Positions 33,599-43,721 of a DNA stretch of 64,000 nucleotides are shown here, one piece after another. The notes under the pieces were generated by a model, which made no database searches, was not told where the DNA came from, and was given only the letters and a program-made list of their open reading frames with translations. Position 1 is the stretch's first letter, and every line of letters starts with the position of its first letter. The position numbers were made by a program, and so were the translations under genes. Location: NCBI GenBank assembly GCA_024743175.1, contig JANSXA010000007.1, forward strand, positions 186,001-250,000, given 5' to 3'. Source of the DNA: Pseudomonadaceae bacterium (GTDB lineage Bacteria; Pseudomonadota; Gammaproteobacteria; Pseudomonadales; Azotimanducaceae).

Positions 33599-34861
33599 AT
33601 GGCACCAGTGCAACAGCTTTCTCCCGCCCATGCCGGCACGCTAAAACGCCTGTTGGGCACACACAGTTTTTTTAAAGATGCGCCTGCGGATACATTTCTG
33701 CAGGCCCAGGGCTGTGCACACATTCTCACCACAGACTCACAGGAGCCCCTGCTCACCCAGGGAGAAGCGTCCCCCTACGCCTGGTTCCTGGTTGAAGGGT
33801 CTGTCACGCTTAAACAACGGGACCAGCCCGACCGAAAGCTGAGCGCAGTAGAGCCCGACGCTGGTTTTCCTATTGCCAATCTGCGCCCGGCAAACTACAC
33901 CGTGGAACCAGACCTGAAAGCCAGGTTGGTGCGCCTGGAACAGTCATTCCTGAAAAAGATCAGTCAGAAGCCAAAGCCTGCCCGCTTCCTGGGCGGCTCA
34001 GAAATGGGCGGCGGCAGCTGGCAAAGCCACAGATTCGCCATTGAAGTTAAGCGCCTGCAAGCCAGCGGCGATTTCAAGATACCGGCGCTGCCTGGCGTGT
34101 CTGCCCGCATCAGCCAGGCGATGCAGGACCCGGACTTTGCCATCAGCGATTTATCGAAGCTGATTGGAGCTGACCCGGCCATTGCCGGCGGCTTGCTGAA
34201 TATTGCTAACAGCGCGTTGTTTCGCGGTGCCGATATCTGTGAAACTCTCAACGCCGCCATCGTCCGCCTGGGCCTCACCCAAACCCGCACGCTGGTGATG
34301 ACCCTTGCTGCAAAATCGCTGTTTACGGCAAGAAGGCCCTGGATTCGAACACGTTTAAACATCATGTGGCGGCATGCCGTTGAAGTGGGTGCTTATGCAA
34401 CCGTACTGGCTCGCCTGGACCAGGGCTTGGATAACGCCAAAGCGCTACTGTTAGGTCTGTTACACGAAATAGGCGCGGTGCCTATTCTTGAGCTGGCGGA
34501 TCAGTTTCCCGAGCTGGAGAATTCACCCGGCATTCTGGATGCCGTGCTGGCTAACGAGGTACCTGAACTGAGTGCACGGACGCTGACAAAATGGGGACTT
34601 AACGATTTTGCAGACGCAGCCCTGCATCAGGAAAACTGGTTTTTCGAACACGATGAAAAAACAAACTACACAGACCTGCTGATCGTGGCACATCTGCACG
34701 GTTTGATTAAGGCAAAGAGATTTAAAGATCTGCCACGTCTGAATGAAACCCCCGCCTTTCAGAACCTGACTAGCGCTGGCCTGTCCGCAAAGGTCAGCCT
34801 GACAATCCTGGAAGAGGCGCAGCAGGAGCTCGCAGAGTTACGCTCACTGCTAACGGCGTAG
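33599..34861 (+). CDS. HDOD domain protein with N-terminal cNMP-binding-like domain
   Basis: A 420-residue signalling protein. Residues 15-125 resemble a cyclic-nucleotide-binding fold (FKDAPADTFLQAQGCAHIL, then PYAWFLVEGSVTLKQRD) without an evident phosphate-binding cassette. The HDOD domain (about 155-350) opens with KIPALPGVSARISQAMQDPDFAISDLSKLIGADPAIAGGLLNIANSALF. HDOD proteins lack the HD metal pair and act as regulators in motility, biofilm or c-di-GMP pathways. Its end overlaps the convergent phosphoesterase gene by 12 bp. Confidence 0.87.
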   Translation: MAPVQQLSPAHAGTLKRLLGTHSFFKDAPADTFLQAQGCAHILTTDSQEPLLTQGEASPYAWFLVEGSVTLKQRDQPDRKLSAVEPDAGFPIANLRPANYTVEPDLKARLVRLEQSFLKKISQKPKPARFLGGSEMGGGSWQSHRFAIEVKRLQASGDFKIPALPGVSARISQAMQDPDFAISDLSKLIGADPAIAGGLLNIANSALFRGADICETLNAAIVRLGLTQTRTLVMTLAAKSLFTARRPWIRTRLNIMWRHAVEVGAYATVLARLDQGLDNAKALLLGLLHEIGAVPILELADQFPELENSPGILDAVLANEVPELSARTLTKWGLNDFADAALHQENWFFEHDEKTNYTDLLIVAHLHGLIKAKRFKDLPRLNETPAFQNLTSAGLSAKVSLTILEEAQQELAELRSLLTA

Positions 34862-35446
34862 TTTCCAGGGCGGAATAGCATCCCAGTCAAAGGGTATTAT
34901 GCCGCCTTCCACAATCTGAAAAATACTGGCTTCCGCTTTACCGTTATCCAGATCCAGAAAACCTATGGTGCCGTACTGAGTATCGTAGTTATGGGGATAG
35001 GTGGGCGAACCAGGGTTGACACAGTAAATACCGTCAATGGTCGCAATTGCCTCACGGTGGGTGTCACCAGAAACAATCACATCAGGTTTGCGCTGCGGGA
35101 AAAAGCGTTCTACCCAATGCGCCATGGTGAAATTGGGTGGTCGCTCCGGCACTGGTACATAGTGGGTCAGACCAACCCATAAACCCTCAATCTCCAGCAA
35201 CCAGGCGTATTTAACGCGCGGATCTTCCGGCTGCACCGGTCGCCCGCCGCTGCCGTCTTCACCGTTGCCACGCGCTGCCGTTACCGGCGCGATCTTCTCC
35301 AATTCATCTAAGACGTAAAGGTCATGAATGTCACCTGCATGGAAAATCATATCCACATCAGCAAAGGCAGGCGCGATCTGTGGCCACAGGGTTTTACGGG
35401 CTTCTGGTATATGAGTATCTGAAATGAGACCAATGCGTGTTGCCAT
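34850..35446 (-). CDS. metallophosphoesterase (YfcE/MJ0936 family)
   Basis: A 198-residue calcineurin-like phosphoesterase. The metal-binding motifs are DTHIP at the N-terminus, HAGDIHD, GNGE, and SGDTHREA followed by NPGSPTYP, typical of YfcE-type phosphodiesterases. It follows an amidohydrolase gene by one base on the same strand, so it is co-transcribed with it. Substrate not known. Confidence 0.9.
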   Translation of the reverse strand: MATRIGLISDTHIPEARKTLWPQIAPAFADVDMIFHAGDIHDLYVLDELEKIAPVTAARGNGEDGSGGRPVQPEDPRVKYAWLLEIEGLWVGLTHYVPVPERPPNFTMAHWVERFFPQRKPDVIVSGDTHREAIATIDGIYCVNPGSPTYPHNYDTQYGTIGFLDLDNGKAEASIFQIVEGGIIPFDWDAIPPWKLRR

Positions 35447-35447
35447 A

Positions 35448-37319
35448 TCAGTTTAGTCCCACCCGCAGTGCTTGTCCCAGCGTCTTGTTACCATGCGCTG
35501 AAGTGAACCCTGCGCCGTCCCAAACCTGTTCACCACCCACATAAACGCTGTTAACAACACCGTCTGAACGGTTCACCAGCTGGTGACAATCAAACACATC
35601 CCGATAGATGTATTGAATAGAGTCTTCACCTTTGTAGTTTCGCAGTGCATCTGGATCCAGAAGCGCAAGATCAGCTTGAGCGCCAATGTCCATTCGACCC
35701 ACATCCAGACCAAAAAACTCAGCCGGCTCGCGAGTCAGACGCTTTAACATGTGACTGAACGTTGCTTCGCTGTCATTGAGGCCAATATGCAGGGCACGCA
35801 GATTCCCATCAAAAAAGGCCATGTTAGTGACATGGGCACCGCTGTCATTGAAGCCCGGCAGCAGTTTCGGGTGCAACAGCAGCTGCTTGATCACCTCTGG
35901 GTTTCTGTTCGCTGATACATAGTGCCAGTAAAGATCGCGATCGTAGTGATTCAGCAGCATCAGAAAAAATTCGGCGTCGTCACGTATGTTTTTACCCAGG
36001 GCGTTGAAGACACGCTGCTCTTCGTCTTCAACAAAGCTGTCCGGCTGGCGGCACCAGAGTTGATAACGATCGTAGGCATACTGCAGTGTCTGTCCCACCC
36101 AACCTTCCACCGGCACCCTGAAAATCTCCATATCGTTCAGGTCACGGGTCAGGAATTCGCGCTCCAGACGCAACTTGCGCCGCAGATGCCCAAGGTTAAA
36201 CCCGCTTTTACCTTTTGCCCACATGACCCGGAAAGCCTCCACAAATTCCGGTTCTGCGAGAATTTTTCTGCGTGCCTCAACATCTTCCAGCTCGGTTTCA
36301 ATCAATCGTCGAAGTAACGGATTAGCTTCGGCAAGTGGGCTGACCGCACCTTCGGAATAAATGCGAAACGGCGCACTGAGCGACTGCATGCGAAAGTTAC
36401 CTTTCAGCAAGCCAGTATTAAGCAGGTTGGCAAACAACAGTGCCTGGGCTTTGTTCTGCCGATTGTTTACCGAATCCAATGCCGCCAGCGCTGTCATTTT
36501 CAGTGGTTTCTTATAAAGGCGCCCGCTGGACAACATGAACAGTTTTACCGTCAGCGCGCCGTTATCCGTAGCTGGCGTCATCTGCCAGACACGGTCATGC
36601 TTGCGCACCACATCGGTCAGCGTTTTGTATTCATTAAATGAGGCGTACTGCGTCGGAATACGCTTGTCCACGTGGGGTTGGTTAGCCAGAAAATGCAGTG
36701 GCAATCCGTCAGTGGACATACCGAGGTAGCCTGCCTGCATACATTCCTCAAGTATCCCGACCATCCTGTCGAGTTCAGAACGGCTGGGATCACGGGTAAT
36801 GCTGCCCTCCAGTCCCATCACTTCGATGCGCAACATCGAGTGCGGCACAAACGGTGCGATGTTGGCACCAAGCGGCAGCTCATCAAGATGTTTGAGGTAA
36901 TCCTGCGGGTTGTCCCAGGTTGCTTTATCAGCAGCTTTGGCCAGCACGGTTTTAGGGATGTTCTCGACCCGGGCAAAACAGTCAACAATAGGATCCTGCT
37001 CAGGCGTACGCTGTGCACCAAAAGCCAGGCCAATACTGCAGTTACCCACTACTGCGCTTGTGGTGCCGTGTCGCACCATCTCCGGCAAGCCCGCATCAAG
37101 CTCCACCTCCAGGTCTTCATGGGTGTGAATATCGAGCAGTCCGGGAATCAGCCATTTGCCCCTGGCATCCTGCGTCGCAGCTGCAGATTGAACCGGGAGC
37201 TGGGCACCGATCGCTGCGATGGCACCCTGCCTGATCGCAACATCCGCCACTTTGCCGGCAGCACCGGTGCCATCAAAAACTTTAGCGTTTTGAATCACCA
37301 GATCCCAGGGTGCAGACAT
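35448..37319 (-). CDS. amidohydrolase family protein (N-acyl-D-amino acid deacylase type)
   Basis: A 623-residue amidohydrolase_3 protein. The opening DLVIQNAKVFDGTG, metal motif HTHEDLEVELD, GTTSAVVGNCSIGLAF, and late FNDSGAHVTN and metal Asp motif match D-aminoacylase and related deacylases. The protein is about 130 residues longer than common D-aminoacylases. ATG 37319 is used with GAAGGAG upstream. Related genes occur in lipid-degrading gammaproteobacteria and may act on acylated substrates; the substrate is unknown. Divergent from the BVMO gene. An imperfect repeat (GTGTAAC...GTTACAC, 37339-37368) lies in the shared promoter region. Confidence 0.85.
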   Translation of the reverse strand: MSAPWDLVIQNAKVFDGTGAAGKVADVAIRQGAIAAIGAQLPVQSAAATQDARGKWLIPGLLDIHTHEDLEVELDAGLPEMVRHGTTSAVVGNCSIGLAFGAQRTPEQDPIVDCFARVENIPKTVLAKAADKATWDNPQDYLKHLDELPLGANIAPFVPHSMLRIEVMGLEGSITRDPSRSELDRMVGILEECMQAGYLGMSTDGLPLHFLANQPHVDKRIPTQYASFNEYKTLTDVVRKHDRVWQMTPATDNGALTVKLFMLSSGRLYKKPLKMTALAALDSVNNRQNKAQALLFANLLNTGLLKGNFRMQSLSAPFRIYSEGAVSPLAEANPLLRRLIETELEDVEARRKILAEPEFVEAFRVMWAKGKSGFNLGHLRRKLRLEREFLTRDLNDMEIFRVPVEGWVGQTLQYAYDRYQLWCRQPDSFVEDEEQRVFNALGKNIRDDAEFFLMLLNHYDRDLYWHYVSANRNPEVIKQLLLHPKLLPGFNDSGAHVTNMAFFDGNLRALHIGLNDSEATFSHMLKRLTREPAEFFGLDVGRMDIGAQADLALLDPDALRNYKGEDSIQYIYRDVFDCHQLVNRSDGVVNSVYVGGEQVWDGAGFTSAHGNKTLGQALRVGLN

Positions 37320-37338
37320 TATTTTCACTCCTTCAAGC

Positions 37339-37368
37339 GTGTAACACAGGCAGTCGGGTAGGTTACAC
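37339..37368. promoter_or_regulatory. inverted repeat in the amidohydrolase/BVMO divergent promoter
   Basis: GTGTAAC (37339-37345) and GTTACAC (37362-37368) form a perfect 7-bp inverted repeat with 16 bp between. It sits in the only 83 bp separating two divergent genes, so it could be the operator for a shared regulator; none is encoded next to it. Confidence 0.35.
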
Positions 37369-37402
37369 TAATTAGCTGAACGGTTAACTGGGGAACAGAT
37401 CG

Positions 37403-39022
37403 TTGCAACAGGATGTCATCGTTGTAGGTGCAGGATTCGCTGGTCTTTATGCGATTTACCGCTTTCGCAAGCTGGGGCTAAATGTCCGCGTGCTGGAAGC
37501 TGGCAGCGATGTGGGCGGCACCTGGTACTGGAACAGGTATCCTGGCGCGCGCTGTGATGTCCCCAGCGTCGAGTACTCATTTGGCTTTTCCCCAGAGCTG
37601 GAACAGGAGTGGCGCTGGCCTGAGGTATTCTCTGCGCAGCCCGACATTCTCAACTATGCACAGCACATCGCCGAACGGTTCGATCTTTATCCACATATCC
37701 AATTCAATACGCGCGTCACGGCCGTTGACTATGATGAAAGCCAGAATCTCTGGCATATTTCAACAGACACACAGGAGACATTCAGCGCACAGTTTTGTGT
37801 GATGGCCACCGGTTGTCTGTCGGTGCCTAACAAACCTGAGATCAACGGTCAGGACGATTTTACCGGCCAGACGCTGCACACCGGTTTATGGCCCAAAGAT
37901 CCGGTCGACCTGAGCGGCAAGCGCGTGGGCGTGATTGGTACCGGCTCCTCTGGTGTTCAGGCTATTCCGGAGCTTGCACAACAGGCTGATGAACTTTACG
38001 TCCTGCAACGCAGTCCAGTCTTTACCGTGCCGGCAAATCGCAAAGCGATGCGTGCTGAAGTTGAACAGGTGTTCAAGGAAAATTATCGTGTGATCCGCGA
38101 GTTGCAGCAGAAAAACCCAGGTGGTGTATCCAATTTTCGACCCTCCCAGGCCAAAGCCACAACCGCACCGACAAAGTCCGAACCCAGACTTATCAGGAAC
38201 CTTTCTGCTGACGAGCGGCGAGCCAGGCTCAGACAGTACGGCTTAAATGACCTGTTAACCTACCGCGATGTATATACGGACATCGAGGCCAACAACATTG
38301 CCAACAACCTGTTTGCTGATGAAATTCGCAACCTCGTTAAAGACCCCGAGACTGCTGAAGGTCTCATTCCCCGCGGTTATGGTATTGGCTGCAAACGTCA
38401 GGTGCTGGATCGCGACTACTACGACACTTTTAATCGTGACAATGTCACCCTGATTGATCTGCGCGAAGACCCTATCGAGACCATCACTGAAACAGGAATA
38501 CGCACGTCGAAGCAGAGTATCGACCTTGATGTCATTGTCTACGCAACCGGGTTTGACGCTATGACCGGGGCGCTGACAAAGGCAAACATCACTGGTAGAG
38601 GCGGATTGAAGCTCACCGAAAAATGGCAATACGGGCCGCAGGCCTTCCTCGGCCTGCAGATCGCCGGCTTTCCAAATCTGTTTACCGTCACCGGTCCGGG
38701 CAGCCCTTCGGTGTTATGCAACATGCTGATTGCCATTGAACAGCATATCGACTGGATCGGTGACTGTATGATCTACCTGCGCAGCAACAACATTTCTGGC
38801 ATCGAAGCCAGAGAGGAAGCGGAGCTCGAATGGATTGAACATGTCAACGAAGTAGCGCAGGGTACCATGTACACAACACCAAGCTGCAACTCCTGGTATC
38901 TGGGCGCCAACATACCGGGTAAACCGCGAATCTTCATGCCCTATGTTGGCGGCTATCCACGCTACAAACAACGTTGTGACGATGCCGCAGCAAGCGGTTA
39001 CCGCGACTTCGCTCTTTTTTAA
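37403..39022 (+). CDS. Baeyer-Villiger monooxygenase (type I, FAD/NADPH)
   Basis: A 539-residue flavoprotein monooxygenase. The FAD motif GAGFAG is at 9-14, a second nucleotide motif GTGSSG at 179-184, and the BVMO fingerprint FxGxxxHTxxWP at 153-164 (FTGQTLHTGLWP). WYWNRYPGARCD is the type I pattern around the FAD. It should convert ketones to esters or lactones with NADPH and oxygen. TTG 37403 is the start with GGGGAACAG before it. It is followed 23 bp later by an acyl-CoA ligase gene in the same direction, fitting a ketone breakdown route. Confidence 0.93.
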   Translation: MQQDVIVVGAGFAGLYAIYRFRKLGLNVRVLEAGSDVGGTWYWNRYPGARCDVPSVEYSFGFSPELEQEWRWPEVFSAQPDILNYAQHIAERFDLYPHIQFNTRVTAVDYDESQNLWHISTDTQETFSAQFCVMATGCLSVPNKPEINGQDDFTGQTLHTGLWPKDPVDLSGKRVGVIGTGSSGVQAIPELAQQADELYVLQRSPVFTVPANRKAMRAEVEQVFKENYRVIRELQQKNPGGVSNFRPSQAKATTAPTKSEPRLIRNLSADERRARLRQYGLNDLLTYRDVYTDIEANNIANNLFADEIRNLVKDPETAEGLIPRGYGIGCKRQVLDRDYYDTFNRDNVTLIDLREDPIETITETGIRTSKQSIDLDVIVYATGFDAMTGALTKANITGRGGLKLTEKWQYGPQAFLGLQIAGFPNLFTVTGPGSPSVLCNMLIAIEQHIDWIGDCMIYLRSNNISGIEAREEAELEWIEHVNEVAQGTMYTTPSCNSWYLGANIPGKPRIFMPYVGGYPRYKQRCDDAAASGYRDFALF

Positions 39023-39045
39023 CCTTTCCCCGGATATCTAAAAAA

Positions 39046-40725
39046 ATGACTTTGACACGAAAAGAAGCTCTGGCCCAATTGACAGCACCCGGCCAGCCAC
39101 ATGAGCTCCAACCGCTCACCATCAACAATGTGCCTTGCCGGGTATTTGCCAACGCGCCTCAGTCTCTGCGTGAGCTTTTTGCTGACAACGTCAGCGATGC
39201 AACCTTCATGGTGTACGAAGATGAACGCTATACCTTTGCGCAGATGTACACCCAGGCTAGCCAGCTGGCTACCGCTCTGGTCAACCAATATGACGTGAGT
39301 AAAGGTGATCGTGTGGCGATCTCCATGCGCAACTATCCTGAGTGGGTGGTTGGTTTTACCGCCGCAACTTCCATCGGTGCCATCGCCGTGGCCATGAACG
39401 CCTGGTGGGAAAGTCACGAAATTGCGGAGGGGCTGAATGACTGCGGCGCGAAGGTTATCCTGGCAGATCGTGAACGCCTCGAGCGTCTCGGCAGTATCAT
39501 AGACCAGGTTGACGTTCAGGTTATTGCGGTGCGTCCAGGTGACGGTGATCATCCGGGTACAGATATCAAAGAGGTACTTGCGCAGCAGCCTGCAGATTGT
39601 CAGATGCCTGAGGTAGAAGTGCTGCCGGAAGATCCGGCAACAATTTTCTATACCTCAGGTTCTACCGGCTTTCCAAAAGGCGCCGTATCCACCCACCGCA
39701 ATGTGCTCAGCGCTTTGTTATCCTGGGAACTGGATCAGCTCAGCGCTATGTTAATCGCTGGTGTCGAACCACCGGAGCCTGAAAATCAGCCCGCTACCCT
39801 GCTGGCTGTACCTTTGTTCCATGCAACAGGATCCCATGCTGTTTTCCTTTCCTCTTATCGCAGCCAGCGCAAGCTGGTATCCATGTACAAATGGGATGCA
39901 GACGCAGCCGCTGCGCTGATAGAGCAAGAAAAGATTTCTTCTTTTGTGGCCCCGGCAGCCATGACTGGTGACCTGGTGCTGGCCGCTAAAGTATCCCGCT
40001 ATGATCTCAGCTCGTTGCAAACGGTCGGCGGAGGCGGAGCGCCGCGCGCGCCTGAGCAGGTCAAAGACATCAAAGCATCCATCACCACCGCCATGCCCAA
40101 TACAGGCTGGGGCATGACTGAAACCAACGCCATAGGCACAGGTATCGGGGGTGAAGACTATCTGAACCGACCTGCAAGCTCCGGCCGCGCATCTGCGGTT
40201 GTGGATCTGAAAATCATCGACGAAGAGGGAAACGAACTTCCACCAGGACAACGCGGCGAACTGCTCATCCGCGGCGTTTCCGTTATTCAGGGTTACTGGC
40301 GCAGACCAGAAGCCAATGCGGAAACCTTTGTTGACGGTTGGCTGCGTACCGGCGATGTGGCCTATCTTGACGACGAAGGTTATCTGTTTATTGTTGACCG
40401 CATCAAAGACCTCATCATCAGAGGGGGTGAAAACATTGGCTGCGGTGAGGTGGAGGCCGCGCTTGTAGAGCATCCGCTGGTGATTGAAGCCTGTGTGTAT
40501 GCAATTCCCGATGAACGCCTGGGTGAAGCAGTTGGCGCCACCGTTTACGCGCAGCAGGGTTTGCTGGAAAACGATCTGCGCCAGTTTTTGAGCGCCCACC
40601 TGGCGAAATTTAAAATCCCTGCAGTGATCCAGATTGTGCTTGAGCCATTGCCACGTATCGCCTCAGGCAAAATTTACAAGCGCCAGCTGCGTGATCAGAC
40701 CATCGCTGCCATGGCTGAAGAGTGA
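39046..40725 (+). CDS. acyl-CoA synthetase, AMP-binding
   Basis: A 559-residue ANL-superfamily ligase. Signatures: TIFYTSGSTGFPKGAV (P-loop, about 198-213), GWGMTET near 355, GWLRTGDVAYLDDEGYL and the hinge, and the C-terminal Lys in LPRIASGKIYKRQL. It would activate an organic acid to its CoA ester. It is probably co-transcribed with the upstream BVMO gene, so the substrate may be an acid released after ketone cleavage. It is a different sequence group from the ligase at 3773. Convergent with the MFS gene. Confidence 0.93.
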   Translation: MTLTRKEALAQLTAPGQPHELQPLTINNVPCRVFANAPQSLRELFADNVSDATFMVYEDERYTFAQMYTQASQLATALVNQYDVSKGDRVAISMRNYPEWVVGFTAATSIGAIAVAMNAWWESHEIAEGLNDCGAKVILADRERLERLGSIIDQVDVQVIAVRPGDGDHPGTDIKEVLAQQPADCQMPEVEVLPEDPATIFYTSGSTGFPKGAVSTHRNVLSALLSWELDQLSAMLIAGVEPPEPENQPATLLAVPLFHATGSHAVFLSSYRSQRKLVSMYKWDADAAAALIEQEKISSFVAPAAMTGDLVLAAKVSRYDLSSLQTVGGGGAPRAPEQVKDIKASITTAMPNTGWGMTETNAIGTGIGGEDYLNRPASSGRASAVVDLKIIDEEGNELPPGQRGELLIRGVSVIQGYWRRPEANAETFVDGWLRTGDVAYLDDEGYLFIVDRIKDLIIRGGENIGCGEVEAALVEHPLVIEACVYAIPDERLGEAVGATVYAQQGLLENDLRQFLSAHLAKFKIPAVIQIVLEPLPRIASGKIYKRQLRDQTIAAMAEE

Positions 40726-40753
40726 CCGCACAGACCAGATCTGTCTGAAAGAT

Positions 40754-42142
40754 CTATGTCGGTGCGGGTGCGCTTTCCCGTTTCCGGTCCGTGGTACGCA
40801 CTGAAGGAATAAACATGACTGCAAGCAGGGTCAACACGACAAAAGCGCCGCCACTGGACATAAGCGCCGCGCCCACACCGTAGTGTTCAGCAATCCAGCT
40901 CACCGGAAAAACACCTATTGGCATCAAACCATGCGACATCATGTCGATACTCATGATGCGCCCACGCATGTGATTATCGACCTGCATCTGCAACATGCCG
41001 CGATTCAAAGACATGTTCCAGCTGCTGATCCAGCCAACGGCGGCAATCAGCACAAAGACAAGCCAGTGTGCTTCTGACCAGCCGAAAAAGGCAGTCAGGC
41101 CACCCCAGCCGATACAGGTCACAATCAACCAGAGTGCTTTATTCCGCAGATCGCCCATGGACGCCATCATCAGCGAGCCAACAATAGCGCCCAGGCCCAT
41201 GGCTGAGACCAGGAAACCAAGGTCATCAGGTCCGCCCCCCATGACCTGCTCGTTGAAAGCCGGCAGCAGGGTGTTTAAAGGCATACCAAAGAGAAAAGGC
41301 ACAATCGACAGAATGATGAGCCCGAATATGGGTGGATGCTGCACAACATAGGCCAGCCCTTCGCGCACATCTGTCCACGCGTTAGCTTTTGAATCCTGCT
41401 TGGCTCTGCCATTTCTGGTGATCAGCAACATGGTTAACGCAGAGATACCGTAAAGGCTGGCAATCACGATATAGACCACACCCACGCCAAAAGTAGAGGT
41501 TTTATCGCCACCCGCGATCATGGCTATCAGCAATCCGGCCAACGCGGGCCCAATAATCCGTGCAAGATTCCAACCCGTCGTGTTCAGCCCCATAGCTGCA
41601 AACAACAGATGGTCAGGAATCAGTTCGGGAACAAACGCCTGTCGTGCAGGCATGGACAGGGCCAGAATGGTGCCGTTGAAAAAACCGAACCAGATGAAAT
41701 CCCAGAAGGTTACCGAACCGGAAAAGATAATCACTGCCATGAAAATCGTTGCCGCACAATTCAGTGCCTGCGCCCAGACGATGACCTTCTTTTTCTGCAT
41801 CCGGTCAGCCAGAACACCACCGTACAGAGAAAAAAGTACTGTCGGCAACATGAATGACATGGTGACCCAGGCCAGATCCAAAGGAGATTCGGTCAGTTCA
41901 TAAACCAGCCAGCCGCGAGCGATGATCTGCATATTCATCGCGAAAGACGATCCCAGACTGCCTATCCAGAGCCAGAGAAAGTTTCTGTGCGACAGCACAT
42001 GACGAATATCGCGGGTAGCCAAAATAGATCCGTTCGCAAGCAAGCCGGCTATATTAACATATTCCTGACTTTTCACTTTATGGGACGACGCGCCCACCCT
42101 TCCTGGCGAGTCCAGTCCAATTACTGCACTATGACATTCCAC
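40754..42142 (-). CDS. MFS transporter (EntS/MFS_3 type)
   Basis: A 462-residue MFS protein of the MFS_3 group, with 12 hydrophobic segments. The first helix begins at LWLWIGSLGSSFAMNMQIIARGWLVYEL, then GGVLADRMQKKKV as motif A. Relatives export siderophores or drugs. The N-terminal 45 residues before the conserved core are doubtful. The frame opens at GTG 42142 only 25 bp from the divergent gene. TTG 42022 (MATRDIRHVLSHRNF) would give a more typical length and leave a promoter region. Confidence 0.87.
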   Translation of the reverse strand: MECHSAVIGLDSPGRVGASSHKVKSQEYVNIAGLLANGSILATRDIRHVLSHRNFLWLWIGSLGSSFAMNMQIIARGWLVYELTESPLDLAWVTMSFMLPTVLFSLYGGVLADRMQKKKVIVWAQALNCAATIFMAVIIFSGSVTFWDFIWFGFFNGTILALSMPARQAFVPELIPDHLLFAAMGLNTTGWNLARIIGPALAGLLIAMIAGGDKTSTFGVGVVYIVIASLYGISALTMLLITRNGRAKQDSKANAWTDVREGLAYVVQHPPIFGLIILSIVPFLFGMPLNTLLPAFNEQVMGGGPDDLGFLVSAMGLGAIVGSLMMASMGDLRNKALWLIVTCIGWGGLTAFFGWSEAHWLVFVLIAAVGWISSWNMSLNRGMLQMQVDNHMRGRIMSIDMMSHGLMPIGVFPVSWIAEHYGVGAALMSSGGAFVVLTLLAVMFIPSVRTTDRKRESAPAPT

Positions 42143-42167
42143 ATTTTATTCATGCCGGAGTAACGCG

Positions 42168-42788
42168 ATGCGATTAGGGGTTGTGCTGTACGATGATTTT
42201 GAACTGTTGGACGCCTATGGACCGCTGGAAATGTTTGGCTGTTTAGCTGAAGAAATTGAAACGGTAGTGATCGCGGAAAACAAAGGTCCGGTGAAATCTA
42301 CCCCGGGTCCTAAAACCCTGGCTGAGTACGATTTCACCGATGCTCCGGAACTCGACCTGCTCCTGCTGCCCGGTGGAATCGGTACCCTGCCCGCGCTGGA
42401 AAATCAGAATCTGCTGACGTTCCTGAAAACACGCTGTCCACAGATCCCCATCAACATGAGCGTCTGTTCAGGTTCTGCGATACTTGCCAAGGCAGGTCTG
42501 CTTGACGGTTTACGTGCCACGTCCAACAAAATGTTTTTCAGCCTGGCCAGCAGTCAGAGTGACAAAGTCGACTGGGTTGAAAATGCGCGCTGGGTGGATG
42601 CCGGGCAGTATGTGACCTCTTCCGGCGTCTCAGCAGGTACAGACATGTCGCTGGCTGTCATCGATCGTCTATTTGGTGCAGAACGAGCGCAACAGATCGC
42701 GGCGTATACTGAATATCAGTGGCATACAGATGCTGACAACGATCCGTTTGTTAAATATCTCAATCAGGCGGACGCGGGCGCGGGCTAG
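42168..42788 (+). CDS. DJ-1/PfpI family protein
   Basis: A 206-residue DJ-1/PfpI protein. The nucleophile elbow is VCSGSAILAKAGLLDG with Cys in the expected place; the preceding LLLPGGIGT is also typical. It resembles the isonitrile hydratase/ThiJ-like subgroup (LYDDFELLDAYGPLEMF opening). Enzymatic role unknown. A GGAG precedes the ATG by eight bases. Its end overlaps the convergent MBL gene by 4 bp. Confidence 0.9.
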   Translation: MRLGVVLYDDFELLDAYGPLEMFGCLAEEIETVVIAENKGPVKSTPGPKTLAEYDFTDAPELDLLLLPGGIGTLPALENQNLLTFLKTRCPQIPINMSVCSGSAILAKAGLLDGLRATSNKMFFSLASSQSDKVDWVENARWVDAGQYVTSSGVSAGTDMSLAVIDRLFGAERAQQIAAYTEYQWHTDADNDPFVKYLNQADAGAG

Positions 42789-43627
42789 TAGGCTAACCGG
42801 TAACTGTCACCATCGCGCACAATATGACCGGCGGTGGGCCCCGCAAAGTGTGTGCCTATGATCAATACCGGACGATCAGCATAACGTTGCACAAAGTCTG
42901 ACCGCGTCTGTTGGGCCAGCTGCCCATCATGATCAGCGCTACACGCCCAATGACAATGCGAAATCTGACTCGGGTGATGCATCATATCGCCGGTTATCAC
43001 CGCTTCTTCACCGTTTGAGGCGATACGCACACTGACGTGACCAGGCGTATGACCAGGCGTGGGTTCAAGCCACACTTCGTCAGTGACACGATGCTCGTTC
43101 TGCACCAGCACGGCTTTTCCCGCATCAAAAATAGGCTGCACAGAGTCTTCGAACACAGGGCCATACTCCTGAGCTTCACTGCGCCAATGCAGCCATTCGG
43201 CTTCGTTGAACAGGTACTCCGCCGCTGCAAAAGTCGGCTGCCAGTGTCCGTCAACAAGCCGGGTGTTCCACCCCACGTGATCGACATGCATGTGCGTGCA
43301 CAGTACGGTATCGATCTGATCGGTGCGGAAACCCGAAGCCGCCAGCCGCGATAGAAAATCACCCTGCATCATATGCCAGCGCGGATAACTGCGCTCTTTG
43401 TCGTTGCCGATACAGGTATCCACCATGATGGTCTGGCCCTGAGATTCAACAATCAGCGTATGAATACTCAGCACCATGCGATGCTGCTCATCCACAAACG
43501 GCGTGATCCAGGGAATATTGAGCAACGCTTCCGGCGTTGCCTGGGGCAGGATGTGTGGTCCGAGGGAGGCAGTAGTTAACTCCACAACCTGAGTAATGCG
43601 CACATTGCCAATTTGCCATCTGTTCAT
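42785..43627 (-). CDS. MBL-fold metallo-hydrolase
   Basis: A 280-residue metallo-beta-lactamase hydrolase. It has HMHVDHVGWN (the HxHxDH motif), a third His in TPGHTPGHVSV, an Asp in TGDMMHHP, and a final GTHFAGPTAGHIV. The pattern matches the AHL-lactonase/PNGM-type and the MBL hydrolases common near acyl-CoA genes. Lactone opening would suit a BVMO product, but the substrate is not known. Divergent from an enoyl-CoA hydratase gene. Confidence 0.9.
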   Translation of the reverse strand: MNRWQIGNVRITQVVELTTASLGPHILPQATPEALLNIPWITPFVDEQHRMVLSIHTLIVESQGQTIMVDTCIGNDKERSYPRWHMMQGDFLSRLAASGFRTDQIDTVLCTHMHVDHVGWNTRLVDGHWQPTFAAAEYLFNEAEWLHWRSEAQEYGPVFEDSVQPIFDAGKAVLVQNEHRVTDEVWLEPTPGHTPGHVSVRIASNGEEAVITGDMMHHPSQISHCHWACSADHDGQLAQQTRSDFVQRYADRPVLIIGTHFAGPTAGHIVRDGDSYRLAY

Positions 43628-43721
43628 TGTTAAAGCTCATTTGTTAACAACGGGTGATCAGGCAGCGTTGCAAATAGTAGCGCTTTGGTCAAACATCGTT
43701 AAAACACCGGGGAGTACAACT

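Noticed and set aside
39751-40599. 282-codon leftward frame opposite the acyl-CoA synthetase
   Set aside because: No family signature; it overlaps a well supported ANL ligase.
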